A DNA stretch of 57,536 nt from an uncultured Bacteroidia bacterium (GCA_903918045.1 CAIXCY010000078.1:1-57536), one strand, 5' to 3'. Shown: positions 16,635-25,960, numbered from the stretch's first letter. A program made the numbers and translations. The notes: generated by a model not told the origin, from the letters alone.

Positions 16635-17813
16635 ATGGCCGAATTAAGCAAAAAACTGGCATATTTCACCGATTCGGTTATCCGCAGGATGACACGAATT
16701 GCCAATCAGCATGGTGCCGTAAACCTCTCACAGGGATTTCCTGATTTCGATCCCCCCCAAGAGCTAAAAGAGGCTCTGGTTAAAGTGGCGACCGGGAGTA
16801 TTCACCAGTATGCCGTAACCTGGGGAGCTCCAAATTTCAGAGCTGCGCTTGCCAAAAAACAATCAAAATTTATGGGGTTTGAAATTAACCCGGATACCCA
16901 GATTGCAGTAACCTGTGGAAGTACCGAAGCAATGATCGCTGCGATGCTTACAGTCTGCAACCCCGGTGATAAGGTAATTGTCTTTTCACCATTTTATGAA
17001 AACTATACTGCAGATACAATTCTTTCAGGGGCAAGCCCAATCTACGTACATCTTAAACCACCCTATTATCATTTTGATATTCAAGAGCTTGAAGATGCCT
17101 TCAAACAAAATCCCAAGGCGCTCATTTTATGCAATCCATCCAATCCCAGCGGTAAGGTTTATACGCGTGAAGAACTTTTAATAATTGCTGGATTTGCCAT
17201 TAAATACGATACGTTTGTAATTACAGATGAGGTTTACGAACACATTGTCTATGAACCACATCACCATACCTACATCGCGTCGCTTCCGGGTATGGCGGAG
17301 CGGACGATTTCGTGCAGTTCGCTATCAAAAACCTACTCCATAACAGGATGGCGGCTGGGTTATGTTATTGCTCCACCTAATATTATCGATGGTGTCCGAA
17401 AGGTACACGATTTTCTCACTGTTGGAGCAGCGTCACCTTTGCAGGAAGCTGCAATAACAGCCCTCAATTTTGAGGACGATTATTATAGCCGGCTGAAAGA
17501 AACCTATACCGAAAAAAAGGATTTTTTCCTAAAAGGACTTGATCAGTTGGGGCTGAAATATTCCAATCCCCAGGGCGCCTATTATGTGATGGTTGATATT
17601 TCGGAGTTTGGCGCCCCTAATGATGTTGAATTTTGCGAATGGCTGGCAGCAGAAGTTGGCGTGGCTGCTGTTCCCGGATCGAGTTTTTTTCAGGAGGAGA
17701 TTCACCATTTAATCCGCTTTCATTTTGCAAAAAACAAGGATACACTGGCTCAGGCACTGAAAGCATTGGAACACCTTCGCCCGATGGCTAAGGCTAAAGT
17801 ATGGATCAGCTAA
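16635..17813 (+). CDS. Class I PLP aminotransferase (methionine/kynurenine aminotransferase type)
   Basis: 392 residues. The N-terminal NLSQGFPDFDPP matches the YbdL/KAT subgroup rather than AspC. Other motifs are CGSTEAM, the NPSNPSGKVYTREEL loop, DEVYEHIVY, and PLP Lys232 in SSLSKTYSITGWRLGY. The C-terminal IRFHFAKN carries the substrate-carboxylate Arg. Members transaminate methionine, glutamine or aromatic amino acids, and some act in methionine salvage on 4-methylthio-2-oxobutyrate. It sits 2 bp after the GNAT gene. The next gene is convergent, with 2 bp between the stops. Confidence 0.92.
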   Translation: MAELSKKLAYFTDSVIRRMTRIANQHGAVNLSQGFPDFDPPQELKEALVKVATGSIHQYAVTWGAPNFRAALAKKQSKFMGFEINPDTQIAVTCGSTEAMIAAMLTVCNPGDKVIVFSPFYENYTADTILSGASPIYVHLKPPYYHFDIQELEDAFKQNPKALILCNPSNPSGKVYTREELLIIAGFAIKYDTFVITDEVYEHIVYEPHHHTYIASLPGMAERTISCSSLSKTYSITGWRLGYVIAPPNIIDGVRKVHDFLTVGAASPLQEAAITALNFEDDYYSRLKETYTEKKDFFLKGLDQLGLKYSNPQGAYYVMVDISEFGAPNDVEFCEWLAAEVGVAAVPGSSFFQEEIHHLIRFHFAKNKDTLAQALKALEHLRPMAKAKVWIS

Positions 17814-17815
17814 TC

Positions 17816-18481
17816 TTAAATGTAATATTCAATATTATCAATCCATCCCGCTTTAATGGCGAGCATGATTAATTCTGAGGCGTTGGAGACCTCCACCTTT
17901 CTGAAAATATTTTTTCGGTGGGTATTCACAGTATGATAGCTGATATTGCGTCTCGATGCGATCTCTTTTGTAGTGAGCCCACCGGCAATTAATTTCACAA
18001 TCTCGATTTCAGAGGGGGTCAGCGTTTTAGGGTCTTCCGAAATACCCTTGTTATCACTCAGGTCAAGAAACATATCCAGGATCTCATCAGAATAGAATTT
18101 CCGCGATTTAAGCGTCGATTCAATGGCAGAAAAGATCTCGTCCTTATCGGCTGTCTTGTAAATAATATTTTTGATTCCCACCCTGTTCAGGTCTGAAAAC
18201 TCCTGTTTACTTATTGTATTTGTCAGAATAAGTATCGTGAGCTGGGGGTATTCCAGTTTAAATTTTTTAAAATCTTCAAGCCCGTCATAATCAATATTGG
18301 CAAAGTCTGTAATCAGCAGATCCGCAGAACTCTTTTCAAGCAATTTAAGAAGATCGCCTTGAGTTGCTGAAATTCCGGTAAGCATATAGCTGCGATCCGC
18401 CTCAATTAATGACTTCAACGCTTCAACTACCAGAAACTGGGAATCTGCAATAATCACCTTTTTCATCTTGTCCATACTCAT
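17816..18481 (-). CDS. NarL/FixJ-type response regulator
   Basis: 221 residues: receiver domain 8-130 with phospho-acceptor Asp59 (LLITDF), switch Thr in ILILTNT and conserved Lys in IIYKTADKDE. A LuxR-type helix-turn-helix follows at about 152-215 (LTPSEIEIVKLIAGGLTTKEIA, then YHTVNTHRKNIFRKVEVSNASEL). The acidic pocket is reduced: IIADSQF has one Asp where most regulators have two acids. It is the only DNA-binding response regulator in the window and so a candidate partner for the receiver-less kinases at 9941-12913 and 12921-14537, though not adjacent. Start could be Met1, Met3 or Met6. Confidence 0.92.
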   Translation of the reverse strand: MSMDKMKKVIIADSQFLVVEALKSLIEADRSYMLTGISATQGDLLKLLEKSSADLLITDFANIDYDGLEDFKKFKLEYPQLTILILTNTISKQEFSDLNRVGIKNIIYKTADKDEIFSAIESTLKSRKFYSDEILDMFLDLSDNKGISEDPKTLTPSEIEIVKLIAGGLTTKEIASRRNISYHTVNTHRKNIFRKVEVSNASELIMLAIKAGWIDNIEYYI

Positions 18482-18553
18482 AATTCTCGTGCTTCCAGCG
18501 CCGCAAAAGGCGGTGGTATAACAGAATATTTTAGGGGTGCAAGATAAATAAAA

Positions 18554-19438
18554 TCAGCCAATTTTCACAGAAGTCATGGATAATGATCCCATAACCGCCT
18601 TATCATTGAAGAACGTGACCGGTTCGTTTGCACCCTTTAGGGCCAAAGTGTAGAGTAGCGGAAGATAATGTTCCGGTGTTGGAACAGCCATCTGAACCTC
18701 TCTCCCAAGCAATGAATAGTTAATCAAATCTTTATGATTATTATTAAGGATGTGTTGTTTGATTTTATCATTGGCATGCATTGCCCAGTCAAACCCGTAT
18801 TCCGGTTCGTTCATTTTATCCCAGGCCACCAACCGGAGATTATGCACTATATTTCCGCTTCCAATGATCAATACCCCTTTATCCCGAAGCGATGAGAGTT
18901 CCTTTGCCAGGTCATAATGGGCCTGGGGAGAGTTGTTGTAGTTCAGGCTCATCTCAATAACCGGGATATCAGCTTTGGGATAGATATTCCGGATAACACT
19001 CCAGGCGCCATGGTCAAGGCCCCATTTCTCATCGAGCCCTATTGTAACACTTGTTACACTTTGTTTTGTTTCAATCGCTAATTCAGGACTACCCGGAGCC
19101 GGATATTGCACGGCAAATAATTCCTTTGGAAAACCTCCGAAATCATGGATGGTCTGAGGTTTATCCATGGCAGTCACAAACGTTCCATTGGTCTCCCAAT
19201 GAGCCGAAATGCACAGAATTGCTCTGGGACGAGGGAGCGTAGTGCCAAGTTTTCTCCAGGCATTCACAAATTCATTCTCTTCAATGGCATACATTGGACT
19301 TCCGTGGCCCACAAAAAGCACAGGCATTCGTACCGATTTTTCACCGGAGTTTAAAAGTGTATTCATTGCGTTTGTATCCATGATATTTGAAGCTAAAGGG
19401 AACAGCATCGCCGACCACATAAAAGATCGTCTGTTCAT
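18554..19438 (-). CDS. ygiD: YgiD/LigB-like extradiol dioxygenase with Tat-like leader
   Basis: 294 residues. The catalytic domain starts near residue 38 with MPVLFVGHGSPMYAIE (His45 a metal ligand) and has ISAHWETNG (His80), IHDFGGFPKELFAVQYPAPG and IIGSGNIVHNLR, all YgiD/4,5-DOPA dioxygenase motifs. Homologs of about 260 residues begin at that MP. This one has 37 extra residues starting MNRRSFMWSAMLFPLASN, a twin-arginine-like RRxFM followed by a hydrophobic stretch. I infer export by Tat, or an uncleaved anchor, which would be unusual because the family is cytoplasmic. Substrate unknown; family members open the ring of catechols. Confidence 0.88.
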   Translation of the reverse strand: MNRRSFMWSAMLFPLASNIMDTNAMNTLLNSGEKSVRMPVLFVGHGSPMYAIEENEFVNAWRKLGTTLPRPRAILCISAHWETNGTFVTAMDKPQTIHDFGGFPKELFAVQYPAPGSPELAIETKQSVTSVTIGLDEKWGLDHGAWSVIRNIYPKADIPVIEMSLNYNNSPQAHYDLAKELSSLRDKGVLIIGSGNIVHNLRLVAWDKMNEPEYGFDWAMHANDKIKQHILNNNHKDLINYSLLGREVQMAVPTPEHYLPLLYTLALKGANEPVTFFNDKAVMGSLSMTSVKIG

Positions 19439-19602
19439 TTTGTTTTTGTATTATTGATGAATAAAAATAATTAAAATATCACACAAAGGGGTTAAAGCGC
19501 AGGAAATAAACTTTGCAACTTTGCGCCATTTGCGTGATTTTTTATTGTAATCTGTCTTCAGATTGGCGATTCACAACTCCCGGGTACTTTGTGAGATAAC
19601 GG

Positions 19603-19632
19603 GTTCTGAGTAGACACTAACCTGCTCAGAAC
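19603..19632. repeat. Inverted repeat downstream of the yceI-like gene
   Basis: Arms of 11 nt (19603-19613, 19622-19632) pair with one G-T wobble around an 8-nt loop. There is no clear U-run on either strand, so this is at best a weak terminator for the yceI-like gene. Confidence 0.4.
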
Positions 19633-19678
19633 TAAAACGTTGTAAATTCATGACTTCGATGAGCAAGAAAGCTGTTAA

Positions 19679-20218
19679 TTACGCTTTTTTCACTAATTCA
19701 ATATCGCAATTGATTTTAACTTCTTCACCGACAAGGACACCACCGGTCTCTAATGCTGCATTCCAGGATAATCCCCAGTCTTTGCGTTTGATTTTTCCGG
19801 TGATCGCGAATCCTGCCTTAACATTGCCCCATGGATCAGCATTGATTCCGCCAAACTCTACCGATAAAGTAGTTGGAAGTGTAACACCTTTTATCGTGAG
19901 GTTGCCTGTTAACTCAAACATGTCATCGCCAAGGTCTGTTAATCCGGAGCCATCAAACGTGATTTTTGGAAAGTTCTCAACGTCGAAGAAATCACCACTT
20001 TTTAAATGTCCATCGCGATCTGCAATTTCGGTATCCACCGATGCGGTATTCAACGAGAAAGAGATTGCCGATTTGGAAAAATCATTTCCTACTGTTGTAA
20101 CTTCTCCTTCAAATTCCCTGAAACTACCCAGTACATTTGAAATCATAAGGTGTTTTACTTTAAATCCGATCTTGCTGTGCGCTGGGTCTACTGCCCATTT
20201 TGTTTCCTGTGTGCTCAT
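19679..20218 (-). CDS. yceI: YceI family lipid-binding protein, cytosolic type
   Basis: 179 residues covering the whole YceI domain: WAVDPAHSKIGFKVKHLMISNVLGSF at the start, then SFSLNTASVDTEIADRDGHLKSGDFF and the C-terminal VLVGEEVKINCDIEL. YceI proteins are ten-stranded lipocalin-like barrels that bind isoprenoid or long-chain lipids. Many have a signal peptide; this one does not, so it should be cytoplasmic. It reads in the same direction as the AraC regulator 125 bp upstream. Confidence 0.93.
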   Translation of the reverse strand: MSTQETKWAVDPAHSKIGFKVKHLMISNVLGSFREFEGEVTTVGNDFSKSAISFSLNTASVDTEIADRDGHLKSGDFFDVENFPKITFDGSGLTDLGDDMFELTGNLTIKGVTLPTTLSVEFGGINADPWGNVKAGFAITGKIKRKDWGLSWNAALETGGVLVGEEVKINCDIELVKKA

Positions 20219-20343
20219 AATACTTGTTTTTCTTTATTTGTATAAAATTTATTTATCGTGTTTATTTGTCTTGTTTTGACAATGCAAAGGTGCACTATTC
20301 CCAGGGGGCAGTGGTAACAGTAAATGGAAAGGTTGTGGTACTT

Positions 20344-21174
20344 TTAAGAAATTATTGCCCGGGTCATTTCGCGAAAGCGGCTTGGAGTTACCTCTATTTT
20401 AGCATGAAACACCCGTGTGAAATACGATTTTTCGTTGTACCCAAGGTCGTATCCGATTTCGGAAACTGTTTTATCAGAGTATAATAGCATCCGTTTTGCT
20501 TCAGTAAGCTTGCGTGTTTCAATAATTTCAGAAACGCTTTTGCGAAAGTTATTTTGACAAACAATATTCAGATTACGCTCCGACATATTCATTTTGTTGG
20601 CATAGAATGAGACTCCTTCATTACGGTGGTAATTTTCTTCGAGAATTCTGAGGAAATTATTAAAGGTAATAACCTGTGACGCGGTTGTCGCCTTGTCATC
20701 CGGGAAATTTCTCTTCCGCTCTCCATCAATCATCGCAACCAGTCCACTCAGCAGGTGACGGATTGAAGTATGATCAATAAATTCCTGATTGTACTCTCCG
20801 TTTATTATTTGGCATAAGGAGACAAAACGGTTAATACACATGCCGGAAGAGAGTGGAATATTGGTTGAAGTAAAGAAATTGGAATAGAAACTTAGTTTTG
20901 AATCGGGAATAAAGGCTGTTTTATAATTCAGAACCCAGCCGCGCAAATCAGGATCGGGTATCAGTTTATGCATCTTTCCCATCGAAACATAACAGGCTAC
21001 GGGTGCCTCCAGGATCTCCTTCTTAAAATCGATAAAATGTTCCAGACTACCTTGTGTGACAATAATTAGCTCCTCAAAATCATGAAAATGAGCTTCATAA
21101 TCCCTTGTTCGAATATCCTCAATGAGCTCTTTTGTCAGTTCGAACAAGTGAAAGGGTTTATCCATGCTATCCAT
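20344..21174 (-). CDS. AraC family transcriptional regulator
   Basis: 276 residues: N-terminal cupin-like sensing domain (DYEAHFHDFEELIIVTQG) and C-terminal double helix-turn-helix at about 175-272. The latter includes VSFYANKMNMSERNLNIVCQ in the first motif and TVSEIGYDLGYNEKSYFTRVFHAK in the second, a strong AraC signature. The start is 19 bp after the stop of the PLP enzyme, so the two are probably cotranscribed. The yceI-like gene downstream is a plausible target along with its own operon (inference). Confidence 0.93.
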   Translation of the reverse strand: MDSMDKPFHLFELTKELIEDIRTRDYEAHFHDFEELIIVTQGSLEHFIDFKKEILEAPVACYVSMGKMHKLIPDPDLRGWVLNYKTAFIPDSKLSFYSNFFTSTNIPLSSGMCINRFVSLCQIINGEYNQEFIDHTSIRHLLSGLVAMIDGERKRNFPDDKATTASQVITFNNFLRILEENYHRNEGVSFYANKMNMSERNLNIVCQNNFRKSVSEIIETRKLTEAKRMLLYSDKTVSEIGYDLGYNEKSYFTRVFHAKIEVTPSRFREMTRAIIS

Positions 21175-21193
21175 GCCAGGGTAAAATAAGTGT

Positions 21194-22363
21194 TTAAATT
21201 TTCTCGAAGGCCAGGTCCAGGTCTTTTAACAGATCCGTAATATCCTCAACTCCAACAGAAACCCTGATCAACGAATCCTTAATGCCGGCCAATTCCCGCT
21301 CTTTTTTAGTTATCGATGCGTGTGTCATCAGAGCAGGATGCTCAATCAGCGATTCAACACCTCCCAGACTCTCGGCCAGGGTAAATAATTCGAGACTTTC
21401 AAGAAATTGCACAGCCTCCTTTTCTCCCCCTTTTATTTCGAATGAGACCATTCCGCCAAAGCCACTGGCCTGGGTTCGATTCAATGTATATTGCGGGTGG
21501 GAAGGAAGTCCCGGGTAATAAACACGCGCTACCTTGGAATGGTTTTCAAGATAGGTTGCTATTGCCATGGCATTTGACTGATGTCGTTCCATACGCAGGG
21601 AAAGTGTTTTTAATCCGCGTAGCACGAGGTAACAATCGAAAGGTGATGGAACCATTCCAAGCGCATTTTGGTTGAATTTGAGTTTTTCATAGAGCTTTTC
21701 ATCATTGAGCATCACCGCTCCGCCAATCACATCGCTGTGCCCCCCAATATACTTGGTCACGCTATGGCAGACAATGTCGGCCCCCAGCAGAATCGGATTC
21801 TGAAAATAGGGAGAAAGAAAGGTGTTATCGACGATAACCAGGAGGTTATGCCGGTGTGCGATTTCTGATATTGCGGCAATATCACATACTTTCAGGAGCG
21901 GATTAGTTGGCGATTCGAGCCATATTAGCTTCGTTCGTTGCTGGATCGCCTTTTCGATAAGTTCAGGTCGGGTTGCATCCACCAGACTTACCTGCAGATC
22001 ATATTGCGCAGTCCATTGATTTAAAAGCCGTTTGGTACCTCCGTACAAATCGTCAAATCCGATGATATGATCGCCGGGTTTGAGTAGTGTGAAAAGCAAA
22101 AGTGTTTCTGCAGCAAGCCCTGATGCCAGCCCAAGTCCAAACCTGGTTTGTTCAAGCGAGGCATAGCGCTTCTCGAGTGCCAGCCGCGTAGGATTGCTGG
22201 TTCGGGAATATTCAAAACGGCCATGATTGTTAACCTGCTTACGGGCAAAGGTTGAAGAGAGGTAAATAGGGACCACCACTTCATTATTACTTCCCTCCAA
22301 ATACTCAGGTTCCTCGCCGATATGAATCGACCTCGTGTCAAAGGAATGGTTTTGGTTTGTCAT
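21194..22363 (-). CDS. Cys/Met-metabolism PLP enzyme (cystathionine gamma-synthase/-lyase family)
   Basis: 389 residues. It has the family's FDTRSIHIGEEP start, SRTSNPTRLALEKRYASLE, GFDDLYGGTKRL, ESPTNPLLKV and PLP Lys204 in SVTKYIGGHSDVIGG. The C-terminal SLGGVESLIEHPALMTHAS and IRVSVGVED are typical of MetB/MetC/CGL enzymes. Sequence reading alone does not separate cystathionine gamma-synthase, gamma-lyase and O-acetylhomoserine sulfhydrylase; the length favours the first two. It lies 52 bp after the TlpA-like gene and 19 bp before the AraC regulator, all on the minus strand. Confidence 0.93.
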   Translation of the reverse strand: MTNQNHSFDTRSIHIGEEPEYLEGSNNEVVVPIYLSSTFARKQVNNHGRFEYSRTSNPTRLALEKRYASLEQTRFGLGLASGLAAETLLLFTLLKPGDHIIGFDDLYGGTKRLLNQWTAQYDLQVSLVDATRPELIEKAIQQRTKLIWLESPTNPLLKVCDIAAISEIAHRHNLLVIVDNTFLSPYFQNPILLGADIVCHSVTKYIGGHSDVIGGAVMLNDEKLYEKLKFNQNALGMVPSPFDCYLVLRGLKTLSLRMERHQSNAMAIATYLENHSKVARVYYPGLPSHPQYTLNRTQASGFGGMVSFEIKGGEKEAVQFLESLELFTLAESLGGVESLIEHPALMTHASITKKERELAGIKDSLIRVSVGVEDITDLLKDLDLAFEKI

Positions 22364-22415
22364 AAAAAACGATTATATTATAAAATGCAACGCCCTATGT
22401 TATTGTTCGATCCCC

Positions 22416-23657
22416 TTATTCTGCGAGCAACGAATCTATTAATCCATTAAACTCCACTTTAAATTCAGTGAAGAATTTTCCGGTTGCAGGACCGCTGAAA
22501 CCGGTGTGCACTTTTCTTACCTTCCCTTTCTTATCGATAAAAATCGTGGTTGGAAAAACAAAAATACCTTTTAAAGCAGGCAGTGCTTTTGATGCGGATT
22601 CGGTACCCGATTTTCCTGCAAAAAGAATTTCGTAAGGGATACCTAACCGATTTTTCAAATTTGTCAACGCTATTTTTGCCGATTCAAAGTCGTCTTTCCG
22701 CTCGAATCCCAATCCGATAATCTCAACACCACGCTGCTGATTTATCTTGTACCAGGAGGATAAATAAGCATTCTCATCGAGACAGTTGGGGCACCAACTC
22801 CCAAGAATGGTAACAATTACAACCTTCCCCTTGTATTTGGAATCGGATAGTGAAACCTGTTTCCCCTCAAGATCAGGAAACGAAAACTCAACAGTAGAAT
22901 ACCCCTCTTTTAGGGGAGATGCAGAATAAGGATCGGGCAATGCAGCCCCGGGATTACGCTTTCCTTCCAATTTTGAGATTTTGCGAAGGGTGATAAATTC
23001 CCCGGTAAAAGTACTGTCATTCAGGAATTCACCCTTTACAAGGTAAGGAGTCGACCCCCCAAAGGCGGAGAGGGAAAAAATCTTTCCATCTGCAACCCCT
23101 TCCAGGAAACGGTAATCACCCGTGGATTCGAGTATGGACCCGGTAAGCCGAGTCCCTTTTTGTGAAAAATTGCCTACCGTTTTTTCGCTATTCCCATCAG
23201 CGTAAATTGTTACATCCCAGGTCCCATCAAGCGAAACAGTGGGAATTGTATTCGTCGAAGGAAATCTTGGCAGAGCCCCAAAGGTTGCTATAAGGGGAAT
23301 TGAGGTAATTTTATTATTAGCCGCACGCTTGTTGTACGAACCGTCAAAGGTGTTTTCAGTTAATTTACCCCTTAAAACGACATCATACAAGTCAATCGGA
23401 ATAGTCACTGAATCATTGCTGTAGAACACCTTCTTCAACTCAAAGCGATCGTCTCCGTTTATCAGGAATATGGAGGTACTATCAGCAAGCTTCCCCTTTA
23501 CCTCAAACGTAAACGGGATTTCATTCTCAGGCAGCACAAAAACACCGCGCCATAAACCCTCCTTCATTGGTTTGACAGGCGATTTGCAGGAGGTTATCAA
23601 TCCGGAAAGCGAGAGGAAAGCAATAAAACAAAATGTACGTATATTTCTCATAATCAA
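22416..23657 (-). CDS. TlpA-like thiol-disulfide oxidoreductase lipoprotein
   Basis: 413 residues. A type II signal peptide ends in LITSC, giving lipid-modified Cys24. Residues about 30-230 are beta-rich, in the manner of N-terminal domains attached to TlpA proteins in Bacteroidetes. The C-terminal thioredoxin fold at about 255-410 has VTILGSWCPNCLDE (Cys289/Cys292) and a cis-Pro strand FPTTIFIDKKGKV. It should sit in the periplasm or outer membrane and reduce disulfides in partner proteins. The CPNC active site differs from thioredoxin's CGPC. It is 50 bp downstream of the desaturase gene and 52 bp upstream of the PLP enzyme. Confidence 0.9.
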   Translation of the reverse strand: MIMRNIRTFCFIAFLSLSGLITSCKSPVKPMKEGLWRGVFVLPENEIPFTFEVKGKLADSTSIFLINGDDRFELKKVFYSNDSVTIPIDLYDVVLRGKLTENTFDGSYNKRAANNKITSIPLIATFGALPRFPSTNTIPTVSLDGTWDVTIYADGNSEKTVGNFSQKGTRLTGSILESTGDYRFLEGVADGKIFSLSAFGGSTPYLVKGEFLNDSTFTGEFITLRKISKLEGKRNPGAALPDPYSASPLKEGYSTVEFSFPDLEGKQVSLSDSKYKGKVVIVTILGSWCPNCLDENAYLSSWYKINQQRGVEIIGLGFERKDDFESAKIALTNLKNRLGIPYEILFAGKSGTESASKALPALKGIFVFPTTIFIDKKGKVRKVHTGFSGPATGKFFTEFKVEFNGLIDSLLAE

Positions 23658-23707
23658 TTATTTTCATTCCATTAGCGGAATACAAAAAGATCACGGAAAT
23701 TACACAT

Positions 23708-24748
23708 TTATCTTGGATAATAGCGTAAGGCTTTAAATCCAACCAGTTTTTTTCTTTTCTCATCCCATAATCTTAGTTTCAGGGAACGGAGGCTGGAGAA
23801 GAATGTAACAGGCTTAACCTCTTGGAATACAGTATTTTCTTTATAACACGATGGGAGTTTGTAATTTGGAATTTTGGGACTAAGGTGATGAATATGGTGA
23901 AATCCAATATTCCCGGTAAACCACTGTAATATTTTAGGCAATTTAAAATAGGAACTTCCTCCGAGGGCGATCTCTTTATAATTCCATTCCCGGGCACGGG
24001 TCCAGACTACATTTTCGTACTGATGCTGGACATAAAAGAGCCAAACCCCGTGTACCGAAGCGATATAAAGTACAGGTAACTGAATCATCAGATATTCTTT
24101 CCAGCCTATCATCCACATCCCCAACAGAATGGCGACTACCAGTGCCAAATTGGTCAAATGGAGGTACAAATGATCCTTGGGGTTCATATTCTTTTTGGGT
24201 AACCGGTTTTGAATGACAAATACCAGGAATGGGGCAATACCAAACAGGAAAAGGGGATGACGGTAAAAACGGTAGCTAAATTTCCCCCATGGCGAAAGTT
24301 TCAGAAACTCCTCAATCGTAAGTGTTTTAACATCTCCCACACCACGTTTATCGAGATTTCCAACAGTTGCATGATGCTCCTTGTGTTCATGGGTCCACTT
24401 ATGATAAGGGGTAAACGTCATGATTCCGGTTAGAATTCCCACAATCCGGCTCAATCGTTTTGATTTAAAGAACGATCCATGTCCGCAATCATGGAAAATA
24501 ATAAATATTCGAACCAGAAATCCGGCTGCAAAGACAGATAAAAACAATGTGAGAAAGTACGAGATCTTTAGGCTCCAAATCATTACACCCCAAAGTAACA
24601 AATAAGGGATAACCGAATTAATTATTTGCCACCAGCTCATCAGAGGATCGGAAAAATTATATTTTGAGACAATCCCGATCCAGGAAGGGGTGGTGTTGAT
24701 GACTGTTTTATTGTTTAATTCCATTTTGAATTTTACTAAATTTGGCAT
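23708..24748 (-). CDS. Membrane fatty acid desaturase
   Basis: 346 residues with four or so membrane spans and the three histidine boxes of the di-iron desaturases: HDCGHGSFF, HEHKEHHATVG and, near the C-terminus, GFHHIHHLSPKIPNY. This pattern is that of acyl-lipid desaturases of the DesA/omega type, which insert double bonds in membrane fatty acids using O2. The start at 24748 is kept; a second ATG eight codons in (24724) is equally possible. A TATCTTTG element lies 64 bp upstream. It may head a transcript that continues into the TlpA-like, PLP enzyme and AraC genes (gaps 50, 52 and 19 bp). Confidence 0.93.
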   Translation of the reverse strand: MPNLVKFKMELNNKTVINTTPSWIGIVSKYNFSDPLMSWWQIINSVIPYLLLWGVMIWSLKISYFLTLFLSVFAAGFLVRIFIIFHDCGHGSFFKSKRLSRIVGILTGIMTFTPYHKWTHEHKEHHATVGNLDKRGVGDVKTLTIEEFLKLSPWGKFSYRFYRHPLFLFGIAPFLVFVIQNRLPKKNMNPKDHLYLHLTNLALVVAILLGMWMIGWKEYLMIQLPVLYIASVHGVWLFYVQHQYENVVWTRAREWNYKEIALGGSSYFKLPKILQWFTGNIGFHHIHHLSPKIPNYKLPSCYKENTVFQEVKPVTFFSSLRSLKLRLWDEKRKKLVGFKALRYYPR

Positions 24749-24811
24749 ACATCATAAAAGGTACTCAGAAAGAGTTGACCAGTGGAGTCAGGCAGCGGTA
24801 GAAGATTCATA

Positions 24812-24819
24812 CAAAGATA
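24812..24819 (-). promoter_or_regulatory. Candidate -7 element of the desaturase gene
   Basis: The minus strand reads TATCTTTG, a full match to the Bacteroidetes TAnnTTTG consensus, 64 bp before the desaturase ATG. No clear TTTG -33 box is seen. Confidence 0.45.
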
Positions 24820-24876
24820 AGGCGGAAGGGGGTAAATTGTTCATTTAAGCCGCTCTAAATTGTCTTCTGATTTCGC

Positions 24877-24884
24877 TATATTTG
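24877..24884 (+). promoter_or_regulatory. Candidate -7 element of the DUF2235 gene
   Basis: TATATTTG fits TAnnTTTG and lies 41 bp before the ATG at 24926, divergent from the desaturase promoter candidate. The -33 box is not clear. Confidence 0.4.
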
Positions 24885-24925
24885 TTGAAAATTGCATTAA
24901 CAGAACTATATAATACGATTTCAAG

Positions 24926-25960
24926 ATGAAAAGAATTGCAATCTTCTGTGATGGAACCTGGGAAACGCCAGACGAAAATGTTGATGGGAAACTTTGCCAG
25001 ACCAACGTGGTTAAAATGGCTAATGCCCTTTCGGATATTTCCGAAGACGGAAAAACACAACTGCTCTATTATGAAACAGGAATAGGGAGTGAAGGGAGTT
25101 TGATTGAGCGGGTTTATGATGGTGCCACTGGCTTTGGTATCTCGGAAAATATTCTCAAAGCCTATCGCTTTATTATTAAGAACTTTGAGCAGGGCGATGA
25201 ACTGTTCTTCTTTGGATTCAGCCGTGGTGCCTTTACTGTACGCAGCCTGGCTGGACTGATCAGGAACTCAGGGATTTTAAAACGGGAAAACATCGAGCTG
25301 ATTTCCAGAGCATATTGCATATATCAGTCGCGCAAACCAGAGCATCAGCCAAGGGAAGTTGAGGCGACACTTTTCAGGAGGACATTTGCAGTTTCAGAGA
25401 TGACCAAAATCAAATTTATCGGGGTCTGGGACACCGTTGGGGCTTTGGGAAATCCCTTATTCCTAAATGGGGTGGTTAGCAGAAAGAATGGATTCCACGA
25501 TACCGACTTATCGACAAGGATTGAAAATGCTTTTCATGCCCTTGCTATTGAGGAAAAGCGCAAAAACTTTCAGGCTGCCTTATGGCATCAGCAAAAAGGG
25601 TCCGGGAATCAGGTTTTGGAACAGATGTGGTTTCAAGGCACTCATGGTGATGTTGGCGGAGGTTATATAGATAGTGGATTATCCGATATTACGCTGGGCT
25701 GGATGCTCGAAAAGGCTCAAAGTTGCCTGCTAAAGTTTGATCCCATTCCAGTAAATCCCGATCCTATGGCAGCGAAACATGAATCATATACCAGTTTCTA
25801 TAAATTGCAGCCACCTTTCTATCGGCCAATTGGGGTAAAGGATCCGAAAAAAGGACCAACAAATGAGTCTGTTCACCCTTCGGTAATCGAACGTTATAAA
25901 ACTGACCCCTCCTTCCGGCCTGATAACCTCGTAAAATACTTAAAGGAATATCCGCTTTGA
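24926..25960 (+). CDS. DUF2235 alpha/beta-hydrolase (Tle1-type phospholipase fold)
   Basis: 344 residues. The DUF2235 signature is complete: N-terminal RIAIFCDGTWETPD, the nucleophile elbow FFGFSRGAFTVR (Ser99), FIGVWDTVGALGNP carrying the catalytic Asp, and FQGTHGDVGGGY with the catalytic His. The family includes type VI secretion phospholipase effectors (Tle1), but many bacteria carry stand-alone cytoplasmic copies. No signal peptide, VgrG, Hcp or immunity-like gene is adjacent, so an effector role is not supported here. Substrate unknown. Confidence 0.9.
   Translation: MKRIAIFCDGTWETPDENVDGKLCQTNVVKMANALSDISEDGKTQLLYYETGIGSEGSLIERVYDGATGFGISENILKAYRFIIKNFEQGDELFFFGFSRGAFTVRSLAGLIRNSGILKRENIELISRAYCIYQSRKPEHQPREVEATLFRRTFAVSEMTKIKFIGVWDTVGALGNPLFLNGVVSRKNGFHDTDLSTRIENAFHALAIEEKRKNFQAALWHQQKGSGNQVLEQMWFQGTHGDVGGGYIDSGLSDITLGWMLEKAQSCLLKFDPIPVNPDPMAAKHESYTSFYKLQPPFYRPIGVKDPKKGPTNESVHPSVIERYKTDPSFRPDNLVKYLKEYPL

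Noticed and set aside
19650-20279. 209-codon ORF antisense to the YceI gene
   Set aside because: It is the reverse-frame shadow of a well-conserved YceI coding sequence, and it has Ser/Pro-rich low-quality composition.
14955-22363. CysK and the Cys/Met PLP enzyme as one sulfur operon with a riboswitch
   Set aside because: They are 5 kb apart with unrelated genes between, cysK has its own terminator, and I could not see a SAM-type riboswitch upstream of either.
24926-25960. Type VI secretion effector interpretation of the DUF2235 protein
   Set aside because: No VgrG, PAAR, Hcp or immunity-like neighbour; the family also includes non-secreted proteins.
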